Shown: positions 54,001 to 54,917 of the stretch, in pieces
Position numbering within the stretch: the stretch's first letter is position 1
Layout: the number at the start of each line of letters is the position of its first letter
Assembly: GCA_012845835.1 (NCBI GenBank)
Contig: JABAKD010000027.1
Coordinates: forward strand, 5,821,465 to 5,885,464
Direction of reading: 5' to 3'
DNA: 64,000 nt
From: Undaria pinnatifida
Taxonomy: Eukaryota > Sar > Phaeophyceae > Laminariales > Alariaceae
Notes under the pieces: generated by a model
Seen by the model: the letters and a program-made list of their open reading frames with translations, nothing else
Database searches by the model: none
Told to the model about the DNA's origin: nothing
Translations under genes and position numbers: made by a program

Positions 54001-54917
54001 TTGGAGGGTTGCGTGGGTTCATATAATTTAGATAGGTAAATTTGTAAACATTATGCAGCGGCCAAAATACTATCAACCCTTCCTTTTTTTTTGCGTTTTT
54101 ACGCTGCACTCTAATTGTGGGAACCAAGCACTTGAAATCGACCAGTACCACATGAGCACTATATAGGGGTCCCCCAGTAAGCCGATGGTGTGCGAGAGCA
54201 ATGTTACCGCCTTGTAGAGGGAAGTCGCCTCATCCATTTCGGGTTATGAGTGCAATTCCGCAGTCGCGCCAGCGATCTTGACCGCCTTATATAGGGATAC
54301 CGCCTTACTCCGACCGCCTTGTTGGGAAACCCCTATTAATACTGTAACAACAAACTATAGGATGCTCTTAGGAGTTGGAAACAAAGTTATGGACTACGAT
54401 TGACCATGCTGGGTATGCGGGTATGCTCTATTAATCGCGGACCATGGTATGGTGCTGTAATGCGACGGCGAAGATACGCCCGAGGGTTGTCTTGGACGTG
54501 GTTGGGAATTCTCCTGCTGTTTGTGGGTTTGTCTGCGAAGGGTTTGGAAAAATAGGGATAAAGCTGGGGAGAAAAAAGTGCGTTTTTGATGGAAGTTTGT
54601 TTTTTGATGTACTCCCTGGAACGTGAAAGGAATACTGGTGGAGAAAAAAAAAGGCTTTCTTCTTGAAAAATAAGGTGATGGAATATAATCAAGTAGGTGT
54701 TTTTTTTTTAGTTATACATAAAATTGGTGATCATGGCATGGTGAGATGTGTGACGTCTCTCGCTAACCCTACCCCCCCCCCGCCCCCCCACGCACACACT
54801 CCTCCTTCTTGCAGCTTTAACCAGCTGGACTTGCCGAAGTACACGAGCGAGGAGATGACAAGGGATCGCATTACTCTGGCTATCCACAAGGGCTCGGAAG
54901 GGTTCGGATTCGGATAA
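3776..54917 (+). CDS. HUWE1: Giant HECT E3 ubiquitin-protein ligase, HUWE1/TOM1/UPL1 family (5'-partial, 51 exons)
   Basis: This gene should transfer ubiquitin from an E2 to substrates through a thioester on its C-terminal HECT cysteine. I traced 51 exons by acceptor/donor sites, uninterrupted frame and family similarity; every junction keeps phase and the sum is 12,372 nt (4,123 residues). Residue 1 here is the codon at 3776. Recognisable parts are an armadillo-like region (about 1-1078), acidic blocks (1416-1563 and within 2237-2579), ubiquitin-binding LP motifs (about 2550-2682), a helical region typical of the family (2759-3749) and a full HECT domain (about 3776-4123). The active-site motif LPAAHTCFNQL puts the nucleophile at Cys4090, 33 residues from the end as in human HUWE1. 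The N-terminal DUF908/DUF913/UBA part is absent and presumably upstream. Human HUWE1 is 4,374 residues, so the complete protein is probably larger, partly through Gly/Ala/acidic insertions. The family call is firm; exact splice sites in low-complexity exons are less so. Confidence 0.93.
4850..5211 (+). CDS. HUWE1: HUWE1-like exon 2 (low-complexity linker)
   Basis: The acceptor is one of three consecutive CAGs (4849, 4852, 4855), all in the required phase; the donor is GTGCGT at 5212. It encodes Ser/Arg- and Gly/Ala-rich sequence (residues 193-313) with no recognisable domain. It is retained because phase and open frame agree on both sides. The CAG triplet could allow 3-nt alternative splicing. 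Confidence 0.65.
6076..6126 (-). mobile_element. Short LINE 3'-end scrap, reverse orientation
   Basis: About 50 bases (minus strand: AGGAGTAGGAACGACGCTCC and on to CAAATG) match the LINE 3' region. It lies in intron 2 and is too short for more. Confidence 0.5.
6213..6449. mobile_element. MITE-like element, family 1, copy 1
   Basis: About 240 bp with inverted ends: left CAGTTCTTAACGA, right GTTAGGAACGGCCCT. The interior is shared with 52569-52831, with several TCCTGAC, GTCAGGA and TCACGTTTT motifs. It has no coding capacity, as expected for a non-autonomous DNA transposon. It lies in intron 2. Confidence 0.65.
7087..7206 (+). CDS. HUWE1: HUWE1-like exon 3
   Basis: The acceptor TTGCAG ends at 7086 and the donor GTGAGT starts at 7207. 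Exactly 40 codons, phase 0 on both sides. The product is acidic/Ala-rich (residues 314-353) without a recognisable motif. Confidence 0.65.
7711..8073 (+). CDS. HUWE1: HUWE1-like exon 4 (armadillo region)
   Basis: The acceptor CTCACAG ends at 7710 and the donor GTGAGT starts at 8074. 121 codons, phase 0. It contains [20 protein letters not shown] and ends NLVFAALQ, which joins exon 5 to give the conserved family helix [15 protein letters not shown]. Confidence 0.85.
8428..8561 (+). CDS. HUWE1: HUWE1-like exon 5 (armadillo region)
   Basis: The acceptor TTCAG ends at 8427 and the donor GTGACT starts at 8562; it ends in phase 2. It encodes [16 protein letters not shown], matching the family pattern of a helix, a Gly-Gly turn and the next helix. 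The split Arg codon (AG|G) joins exon 6 to give [11 protein letters not shown]. Confidence 0.88.
8814..9273 (+). CDS. HUWE1: HUWE1-like exon 6 ([10 protein letters not shown] motif plus Gly-rich insert)
   Basis: The acceptor CTGAAG ends at 8813 and the donor GTGCGG starts at 9274. [19 protein letters not shown] is a strong match to the conserved family motif that precedes the acidic region. About 60 Gly/Ala residues follow, which look like an expansion specific to this lineage. Confidence 0.88.
9411..9706 (+). CDS. HUWE1: HUWE1-like exon 7 (low-complexity)
   Basis: The acceptor CAACAG ends at 9410 and the donor GTAGGG starts at 9707. Residues 673-770 are rich in Gln, Ala, Gly and Arg. The CAG repeat at the end of exon 6 resumes at the start of this exon, so the intron sits inside a CAG tract. 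Confidence 0.7.
10130..10330 (+). CDS. HUWE1: HUWE1-like exon 8 (armadillo region)
   Basis: The acceptor CCGACAG ends at 10129; the donor GTCCGA at 10331 is weak but phase-consistent. It encodes [19 protein letters not shown] and [19 protein letters not shown], two amphipathic helices of the armadillo-like scaffold. Confidence 0.8.
10563..10793 (+). CDS. HUWE1: HUWE1-like exon 9 (armadillo region)
   Basis: The acceptor GGTAG ends at 10562 and the donor GTGAGA starts at 10794. It encodes [20 protein letters not shown], matching the family helix with LLP. The phase-1 Arg start completes exon 8. Confidence 0.8.
11349..11582 (+). CDS. HUWE1: HUWE1-like exon 10 (armadillo region)
   Basis: The acceptor TTTTCAG ends at 11348 and the donor GTGAAC starts at 11583. 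It encodes [20 protein letters not shown] and a following helix. The last 60 or so bases and the donor are the first copy of a degenerate tandem repeat running to about 12110. Confidence 0.82.
11515..12110 (+). repeat. Four-copy degenerate tandem repeat overlapping the exon 10 donor
   Basis: A unit of roughly 150-170 bp containing CGAGAGGTCCCGTTGTCTTGG and GGCGTTTAGAGGCG occurs four times. The first copy includes the end of exon 10 and its donor (GTGAAC at 11583). Equivalent positions read GTAAAT at 11739, a destroyed site near 11891, and GTTAAT at 12073. Confidence 0.8.
12564..12693 (+). CDS. HUWE1: HUWE1-like exon 11
   Basis: The acceptor TCGGCAG ends at 12563 and the donor GTGAGA starts at 12694. 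It encodes [20 protein letters not shown] and ends TLAWDV (residues 993-1036). Phase agrees on both sides. Confidence 0.8.
13186..13313 (+). CDS. HUWE1: HUWE1-like exon 12 (conserved armadillo helix pair)
   Basis: The acceptor GTGCAG ends at 13185 and the donor GTGAGA starts at 13314. It encodes [20 protein letters not shown] and [11 protein letters not shown], a strong match to the family segment in which a Leu-rich pair of helices is joined by a DL-H turn. Confidence 0.88.
13330..13640 (+). repeat. Degenerate 3-copy intronic repeat in intron 12
   Basis: GATGTTCCAATATACCCT, GATGCTCCGATGTATCCTCT and GATCTTCCAATGTTTCCTCT recur with AT-rich spacers just before exon 13. This yields a small ORF that I do not believe is coding. 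Confidence 0.55.
13690..14363 (+). CDS. HUWE1: HUWE1-like exon 13 (long Gly/Ala/Thr-rich insert)
   Basis: The acceptor CGTCAG ends at 13689 and the donor GTGAGT starts at 14364. It opens with the basic helix [14 protein letters not shown] and then holds about 200 residues of Gly, Ala, Thr, Pro and Arg low complexity (residues 1079-1303), including a poly-Gly run at about 14070-14110. Probably a disordered linker. Its complement is also open over most of the exon, an effect of GC richness. Confidence 0.75.
14775..14947 (+). CDS. HUWE1: HUWE1-like exon 14
   Basis: The acceptor is CAG at 14774 or 14777, both in phase; the donor GTGGGT starts at 14948. It ends [17 protein letters not shown], which resembles the family's entry into the acidic region. 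Confidence 0.75.
15556..15717 (+). CDS. HUWE1: HUWE1-like exon 15
   Basis: The acceptor GCACAG ends at 15555 and the donor GTGCGC starts at 15718. 54 codons, phase 0. It encodes [19 protein letters not shown] followed by a His/Asp-rich stretch (residues 1362-1415). Confidence 0.75.
16018..16463 (+). CDS. HUWE1: HUWE1-like exon 16 (acidic domain)
   Basis: The acceptor GAACAG ends at 16017 and the donor GTGAGA starts at 16464. Residues 1416-1563 are dominated by Asp, Glu and Ser. Members of this family carry an Asp/Glu-rich block in the middle of the protein, so this is the expected position. Confidence 0.85.
16744..17086 (+). CDS. HUWE1: HUWE1-like exon 17
   Basis: The acceptor CTACAG ends at 16743 and the donor GTGAGT starts at 17087. 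It encodes [19 protein letters not shown] and a Gly-rich tail ending [15 protein letters not shown] (residues 1564-1678). Phase 2 in, phase 0 out. Confidence 0.75.
17391..17546 (+). CDS. HUWE1: HUWE1-like exon 18
   Basis: The acceptor CCTTAG ends at 17390 and the donor GTAATG starts at 17547. 52 codons, phase 0, encoding [20 protein letters not shown]. An alternative acceptor CAG at 17393 would remove one Gln. Confidence 0.7.
17748..17809 (+). CDS. HUWE1: HUWE1-like exon 19 (short)
   Basis: The acceptor ACGCAG ends at 17747 and the donor GTAAGG starts at 17810. 62 nt, encoding [19 protein letters not shown]. It rests on phase and splice consensus rather than on a recognisable motif. Confidence 0.65.
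18090..18345 (+). repeat. Trinucleotide (GTT/GCT)n tract in intron 19
   Basis: About 250 bp of GTTGTTGCTGTTGCT-type sequence, open in several frames on both strands. No homology beyond the repeat. Confidence 0.9.
18428..18572 (+). repeat. (CCCTA)n pentanucleotide tract in intron 19
   Basis: About 28 near-perfect CCCTA units (TAGGG on the other strand). It is telomere-like in look but has a 5-base rather than a 6- or 7-base period. It lies next to the acceptor of exon 20. Confidence 0.95.
18588..18870 (+). CDS. HUWE1: HUWE1-like exon 20
   Basis: The acceptor CGCAAG at 18587 follows a (CCCTA)n tract instead of a normal pyrimidine tract, so this boundary is tentative; the donor is GTGCGT at 18871. 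It encodes [16 protein letters not shown], the HPLL motif being typical of the family, then [15 protein letters not shown]. Confidence 0.75.
19263..19673 (+). CDS. HUWE1: HUWE1-like exon 21
   Basis: The acceptor GTCACAG ends at 19262; the donor GTTAGT at 19674 is non-ideal. After an Ala/Gly-rich start it encodes [20 protein letters not shown] and [11 protein letters not shown]; the RWTD-GQP segment is a clear family match. The C-terminal 35 codons are less certain because another frame is also open there. Confidence 0.78.
20083..20256 (-). repeat. Dispersed repeat family R1, copy A
   Basis: It shares the core GACGTGCTCCGTCCCGGCAT and CACTACGGCCATGCA with four other segments. It also shares a flank, CGCCTCACGGCGCTCCGCG, with copy C only, so there are two subtypes. 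Confidence 0.75.
20286..21048 (+). CDS. HUWE1: HUWE1-like exon 22 (Glu/Arg/Ala-rich)
   Basis: The acceptor TATACAG ends at 20285 and the donor GTTTGT starts at 21049. It encodes residues 1983-2236, starting with a charged helical stretch ([20 protein letters not shown]) and including [20 protein letters not shown]. Phase-1 exit fits exon 23. Confidence 0.72.
21454..22481 (+). CDS. HUWE1: HUWE1-like exon 23 (acidic block and first ubiquitin-binding motif)
   Basis: The acceptor ACTATAG ends at 21453 and the donor GTAAGT starts at 22482. It is the longest exon found. An Ala/Thr/Gly-rich first half leads into a Glu/Asp block (about 22120-22370), then [20 protein letters not shown]. The D-P-x-x-F/L-x-x-L-P pattern is the ubiquitin-binding motif of this family. 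Confidence 0.88.
22846..22941 (+). CDS. HUWE1: HUWE1-like exon 24 (second ubiquitin-binding motif)
   Basis: The acceptor GATCAG ends at 22845 and the donor GTCAGT starts at 22942. Its 32 codons are almost entirely one motif: [20 protein letters not shown]. The arrangement parallels the tandem motifs of HUWE1 and UPL1. Confidence 0.92.
23036..23262 (-). repeat. Dispersed repeat family R1, copy B
   Basis: It contains the core GACGTGCTCCGTCCCGGCAT plus CTCCGCACAAGGGGAATGAT and GGTTGGTGAAAACCGG. It is the most compact copy. Read on the minus strand it starts CATGGCCGTAGTCGTATGAC. Confidence 0.8.
23429..23553. mobile_element. MITE-like element, family 2, copy 1
   Basis: About 125 bp with terminal inverted sequence GTCGGTTGA / TCAACCGAC. 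The interior (CCGTCAAGGAATTCCACAC) is shared with 57724-57850. It lies just before exon 25. Confidence 0.6.
23605..23817 (+). CDS. HUWE1: HUWE1-like exon 25 (DUF4414 core)
   Basis: The acceptor ACATAG ends at 23604 and the donor GTAGGG starts at 23818. 71 codons. [20 protein letters not shown] followed by [19 protein letters not shown] is one of the best-conserved segments outside the HECT domain. Confidence 0.93.
24415..24547 (+). CDS. HUWE1: HUWE1-like exon 26
   Basis: The acceptor CTGCAG ends at 24414 and the donor GTAAAT starts at 24548. It encodes [20 protein letters not shown] and an Ala-rich tail (residues 2683-2726). Phase 0 in, phase 1 out. Confidence 0.75.
24913..25007 (+). CDS. 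HUWE1: HUWE1-like exon 27
   Basis: The acceptor TACCAG ends at 24912 and the donor GTGAGA starts at 25008. It encodes [19 protein letters not shown] and ends [10 protein letters not shown]. The phase is right on both sides but there is no recognised motif. Confidence 0.7.
25150..25550 (+). repeat. Two-copy tandem repeat of about 200 bp in intron 27
   Basis: Copies at about 25150-25345 and 25355-25548 share TTAATCTGTCACTAGGG, GGCTTGACGCCTAC, GGTACCTGGTACGTGG and GGCGAAGTAGGCCAACCAAC. Confidence 0.9.
25786..25904 (+). CDS. HUWE1: HUWE1-like exon 28
   Basis: The acceptor GTCCAG ends at 25785 after a C/T tract and the donor GTAACG starts at 25904+1. It encodes [20 protein letters not shown] and [16 protein letters not shown]; the LL-R-LNLC pattern is diagnostic of the family just after the DUF4414 region. 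Confidence 0.93.
26000..26505 (+). repeat. CGGTT pentamer tract grading into GGGCC/GGGGC tract in intron 28
   Basis: From about 26000 the sequence is built of GGTTT/GGTTC units; from about 26290 they are regular CGGTT/CGGCT units, and from 26398 they become GGGCC and GGGGC. All six frames are open for long stretches, giving spurious ORFs. Confidence 0.9.
26594..26663 (+). CDS. HUWE1: HUWE1-like exon 29
   Basis: The acceptor ACACAG ends at 26593 and the donor GTGAAC starts at 26664. 70 nt. [18 protein letters not shown] continues the helical repeat of exon 28. It follows the CGGTT/GGGCC-repeat intron. Confidence 0.92.
27239..27373 (+). CDS. HUWE1: HUWE1-like exon 30
   Basis: The acceptor AATCTAG ends at 27238 and the donor GTGAGG starts at 27374. 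45 codons, phase 0 on both sides, starting [20 protein letters not shown]. Homologues have a loop here before the next helix. Support is mainly phase. Confidence 0.65.
27705..28227 (+). CDS. HUWE1: HUWE1-like exon 31
   Basis: The acceptor CTCGCAG ends at 27704 and the donor GTGGGT starts at 28228. A Gly/Asp-rich start leads to [18 protein letters not shown], the conserved PLV-RR-L-L-L motif, and then to a Lys/Gly-rich tail ([17 protein letters not shown]) that could be a nuclear localisation signal. Confidence 0.88.
28690..28877 (+). CDS. HUWE1: HUWE1-like exon 32
   Basis: The acceptor TCCCAG ends at 28689 and the donor GTCAGT starts at 28878. It encodes [20 protein letters not shown] and [17 protein letters not shown], matching the family helices LL-LL--PLY-RS and LE-LL-L. 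Confidence 0.92.
28970..29065 (+). repeat. Second copy of the RRGVPP dispersed repeat
   Basis: This intronic segment matches the minus strand of about 2320-2410 in both DNA and translation. It lies between exons 32 and 33 and is not needed for the reading frame. Confidence 0.5.
29270..29560 (+). repeat. Duplication of the exon 33 acceptor region
   Basis: TTACCCGCGTTGTCGCGACGA, CAGAAACCGGCCGGCGAG and a following GGAGC..CGTC segment at 29275-29365 resemble 29490-29565, which contains the true acceptor and the start of exon 33. A short internal repeat (GACGAAGCAGAAACC, twice) lies in the upstream copy. Confidence 0.65.
29517..29894 (+). CDS. HUWE1: HUWE1-like exon 33
   Basis: The acceptor ATTCAG ends at 29516 and the donor GTGTGG starts at 29895. 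After an Ala/Gly-rich region it encodes [20 protein letters not shown], a strong match to the family motif. The acceptor region is partly duplicated upstream at about 29270-29345. Confidence 0.9.
29952..30040 (+). repeat. Dispersed repeat family R1, diverged copy E
   Basis: CATGGCCGTAATCCGCAGG, CGTAGACCTTCGCATCCCAT and GGACCACGTCTG follow the same order as copy C with many substitutions. It lies in intron 33. Confidence 0.5.
30309..30473 (+). CDS. HUWE1: HUWE1-like exon 34
   Basis: The acceptor TGTCAG ends at 30308 and the donor GTGAGA starts at 30474. 55 codons, phase 0: [20 protein letters not shown] and [11 protein letters not shown], helices of the C-terminal scaffold. Confidence 0.92.
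30895..30957 (+). CDS. HUWE1: HUWE1-like exon 35 (short)
   Basis: The acceptor GTACAG ends at 30894 and the donor GTAAGG starts at 30958. 21 codons ([20 protein letters not shown]). Small but well bounded, with a good pyrimidine tract and consistent phase. Confidence 0.8.
31439..31622 (+). CDS. HUWE1: HUWE1-like exon 36
   Basis: The acceptor CATCAG ends at 31438 and the donor GTGGGA starts at 31623. It encodes [19 protein letters not shown], a direct match to the family's S-S-E-KLLR-LQTL segment. Confidence 0.92.
31914..32002 (+). CDS. HUWE1: HUWE1-like exon 37
   Basis: The acceptor GTCGCAG ends at 31913 and the donor GTAACC starts at 32003. It encodes [20 protein letters not shown], the conserved L-LW--LS-C pattern. 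Confidence 0.93.
32352..32499 (+). CDS. HUWE1: HUWE1-like exon 38
   Basis: The acceptor GATATAG ends at 32351 and the donor GTGAGA starts at 32500. It encodes [18 protein letters not shown] and a Gly/Ser-rich linker. Phase 0 in, phase 1 out. Confidence 0.75.
32745..32881 (+). CDS. HUWE1: HUWE1-like exon 39
   Basis: The acceptor CCGCAG ends at 32744 and the donor GTGCGG starts at 32882. It encodes [20 protein letters not shown], the conserved LP-EAFF motif of the family. Confidence 0.93.
33611..34153 (+). CDS. HUWE1: HUWE1-like exon 40 (Ala-rich insert)
   Basis: The acceptor CAGCAG ends at 33610 and the donor GTAAGT starts at 34154. It encodes [16 protein letters not shown], a long Ala/Gly/Pro-rich region and [17 protein letters not shown] (residues 3492-3672). 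The 3' end and donor are copied in the following intron at about 34271-34400. Confidence 0.82.
34076..34400 (+). repeat. Two-copy duplication spanning the end of exon 40 and its donor
   Basis: TCGGATGGAGCGCCGC and GAGAGCYTGCAGCGGATYACG occur at 34078-34140 (coding) and again at 34273-34335 (intron), separated by G-rich sequence. The second copy has lost the GTAAGT donor. Confidence 0.8.
34951..35033 (+). CDS. HUWE1: HUWE1-like exon 41
   Basis: The acceptor TTGCAG ends at 34950 and the donor GTGGGT starts at 35034. It encodes [20 protein letters not shown]. Phase 0 in, phase 2 out. Confidence 0.78.
35034..36879 (+). other. Intron 41 contents
   Basis: Besides the reversed LINE fragment (35113-35325) it is mostly featureless. 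A GC-richer patch at 36200-36330 is open, but homologues need nothing between exons 41 and 42. Confidence 0.6.
35113..35325 (-). mobile_element. LINE 3'-end fragment, reverse orientation
   Basis: The minus strand matches the last 200 or so bases of copies 1 and 2 (CTAGGAGATA..GGTGG..CAGACGGCGAA through GGCAAGCAACATGAG). On the + strand it is preceded by a G tract at about 35098-35110, which is a C tract after the element's 3' end. Confidence 0.7.
36880..37029 (+). CDS. HUWE1: HUWE1-like exon 42 (pre-HECT helix)
   Basis: The acceptor GGACAG ends at 36879, chosen because CTTAG further upstream breaks phase; the donor is GTGAGT at 37030. It encodes [20 protein letters not shown] and [12 protein letters not shown], the strongly conserved F--H--LLN and LDF--KR-FFR motifs before the HECT domain. 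Confidence 0.93.
37060..37950 (+). repeat. Degenerate GGTTCCGTTTTC-type repeat in intron 42
   Basis: About 900 bp made of variants of GTTCCGTTTTCGGTT. It produces long ORFs rich in Phe/Arg or Val/Ser that I reject as coding. Confidence 0.85.
37985..38060 (+). CDS. HUWE1: HUWE1-like exon 43 (start of HECT)
   Basis: The acceptor TCTCAG ends at 37984 and the donor GTGAGA starts at 38061. It encodes [20 protein letters not shown] and VPRSQ, matching the family's LRL-VRR strand. Confidence 0.93.
38170..38275 (+). repeat. GTTAGC/GTTGGC repeat in intron 43
   Basis: Hexamer units GTTAGG, GTTGGC and GTTAGC in imperfect array. Confidence 0.75.
38460..38578 (+). CDS. HUWE1: HUWE1-like exon 44 (HECT N-lobe)
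   Basis: The acceptor GATATAG ends at 38459 and the donor GTGAGT starts at 38579. It encodes [20 protein letters not shown] and the hallmark [13 protein letters not shown] of HECT N-lobes. Confidence 0.97.
38998..39202 (+). CDS. HUWE1: HUWE1-like exon 45 (HECT N-lobe)
   Basis: The acceptor ACCCAG ends at 38997; the donor GTGGCA at 39203 is non-ideal. It encodes [20 protein letters not shown] and [16 protein letters not shown], the most conserved N-lobe helix. Immediately upstream lie two long C tracts. Confidence 0.97.
39598..39672 (+). repeat. Perfect 37-bp tandem duplication in intron 45
   Basis: CGATACGTGCACCGCTGGTT and the following 17 bases are repeated head to tail without visible mismatch, so the duplication is young. 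Confidence 0.9.
40055..40132 (+). repeat. (GTTAGT)n hexanucleotide array in intron 45
   Basis: About 13 units of TGTTAG with one GTTAGC variant. Confidence 0.95.
40445..40535 (+). repeat. 31-bp tandem repeat, about 3 copies, in intron 45
   Basis: CTATATACCCAACATGGTTG occurs three times with GTAGCTGTAGT between. A near-perfect array. Confidence 0.9.
40855..40996 (+). CDS. HUWE1: HUWE1-like exon 46 (HECT N-lobe, E2-binding region)
   Basis: The acceptor TCGCAG ends at 40854 and the donor GTAAGA starts at 40997. It encodes [20 protein letters not shown] and [15 protein letters not shown]. The stretch between ([13 protein letters not shown]) has the expected length but differs from the usual family sequence. 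Confidence 0.96.
43360..43580. repeat. Dispersed repeat family R2, copy 1
   Basis: CAATTCGAC, CGACGAGGGA, TCGCGAT, GTAGTGGGGAGGGG, TACTGGGAGGGAG and GAGGATAAT occur in the same order at 46740-46925. Confidence 0.7.
43998..44043 (+). repeat. (GGTTAC)n hexanucleotide array
   Basis: About 7 perfect units in intron 46. Confidence 0.95.
44654..45150 (+). repeat. Dispersed repeat family R1, copy C (with extra internal segment)
   Basis: It is collinear with the minus strand of copy B but carries about 230 extra bases in the middle (about 44785-45000). It ends in a C tract followed by CGGTACCCTGGTTG, also found beside copy B. It lies in the 6.7 kb intron 46. Confidence 0.75.
46740..46925. repeat. 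Dispersed repeat family R2, copy 2
   Basis: Collinear with 43360-43580: CAATTCGACGTGCGACGACG, CTCGCGATGAAAATG, GTAGTGGGGAGGGG and GCGAGGATAATGAATGGGAT. Both copies are in intron 46. Confidence 0.7.
47662..47802 (+). CDS. HUWE1: HUWE1-like exon 47 (HECT N-lobe)
   Basis: The acceptor CCTCAG ends at 47661. The homology-defined end is FLEG, which requires the donor GCGAGT at 47803, a GC-AG intron. It encodes [19 protein letters not shown] and [13 protein letters not shown]. Confidence 0.95.
47886..48150 (+). repeat. Dispersed repeat family R3, copy 1 (AGATCAT-rich)
   Basis: It starts with AGATCATCTAGATCATCTGG and continues GATCTGTG, CCAACCCTGG, CGTACGGCTCCCAGCCGGT and AGATCTTACCTGGAATATCT. It matches copy 2 in the same intron. 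Confidence 0.8.
48183..49127. mobile_element. Possible 0.95 kb inverted-repeat element in intron 47
   Basis: About 80 bases at the left (GACTGGTTCAAGTTACAAGC and on) match the complement of the right end (GACTGGTTCAGGTTGAAAAC and on) at roughly two thirds identity. Both translate outward-in to a C-x-DWF-x-L-x-x-RS-x-P pattern. The minus strand has a 189-codon open frame (48568-49137) that I do not recognise. No clear target-site duplication. Confidence 0.4.
49768..51083 (+). mobile_element. LINE (non-LTR) relic, copy 2
   Basis: The translation near 49830-50150 reads [16 protein letters not shown] after a premature stop, typical of the region after the reverse transcriptase palm in LINEs, and the C-terminal zinc motif region is also present. 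It has multiple stops and frameshifts. A C tract (49756-49766) lies at its left edge and C(28) at its right edge, in intron 47. Confidence 0.78.
51133..51236 (+). CDS. HUWE1: HUWE1-like exon 48 (HECT hinge region)
   Basis: The acceptor CCGCAG ends at 51132 and the donor GTGCGC starts at 51237. It encodes [20 protein letters not shown] and [13 protein letters not shown]. The exon begins about 50 bp after the C tract that closes a LINE relic. Confidence 0.97.
51335..51715 (+). repeat. Dispersed repeat family R3, copy 2 (AGATCAT-rich)
   Basis: Collinear with copy 1: CACACCTCGAACAGATCATC, CCAACCCTGGAAGC, GTACGGCTCCCACCCGGTGA and AGATCTTCCGTGGAATATGT. The AGATCAT/CTAGAT section is longer here. 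Confidence 0.8.
52203..52328 (+). CDS. HUWE1: HUWE1-like exon 49 (HECT C-lobe)
   Basis: The acceptor TGGCAG ends at 52202 and the donor GTAGCT starts at 52329. It encodes [20 protein letters not shown] and [10 protein letters not shown], typical of the start of the C-lobe. Confidence 0.97.
52569..52831. mobile_element. MITE-like element, family 1, copy 2
   Basis: Left end AGCCGTTCCTAACGAGCG and right end GGACGGTCCT are inverted relative to each other. The interior aligns with copy 1, including CACGAATCCTGAC and GGATTCCTGACA. It lies in intron 49. Confidence 0.65.
53499..53605 (+). CDS. HUWE1: HUWE1-like exon 50 (HECT C-lobe up to the catalytic cysteine)
   Basis: The acceptor TTTCAG ends at 53498 and the donor GTAAGT starts at 53606. 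It encodes [20 protein letters not shown] and LLPAAHT, then TG, the first two bases of the catalytic Cys codon. Confidence 0.97.
53671..53735 (+). repeat. Dispersed repeat family R1, partial copy D
   Basis: GGCCGTGATC, CATAGACCC and ATGCCGGGACAGAGCAC match the R1 core. It is truncated on the right, where a LINE scrap begins. Confidence 0.6.
53745..53835 (-). mobile_element. LINE 3'-end fragment, reverse orientation
   Basis: The minus strand carries GGTGCTCC..GGGATGCG..GGCAAGCAACAAATGAG, the same 3' terminus as copies 1 and 2, followed by C(7). It sits directly beside a copy of the dispersed repeat at 53671-53735. Confidence 0.65.
54815..54917 (+). CDS. HUWE1: HUWE1-like terminal exon 51 (HECT C-terminus)
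   Basis: The acceptor TTGCAG ends at 54814. Its first base completes the catalytic Cys, then [20 protein letters not shown] and the C-terminal EGFGFG, with TAA at 54915-54917. The tail matches the family's SEGFG ending. Confidence 0.97.
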
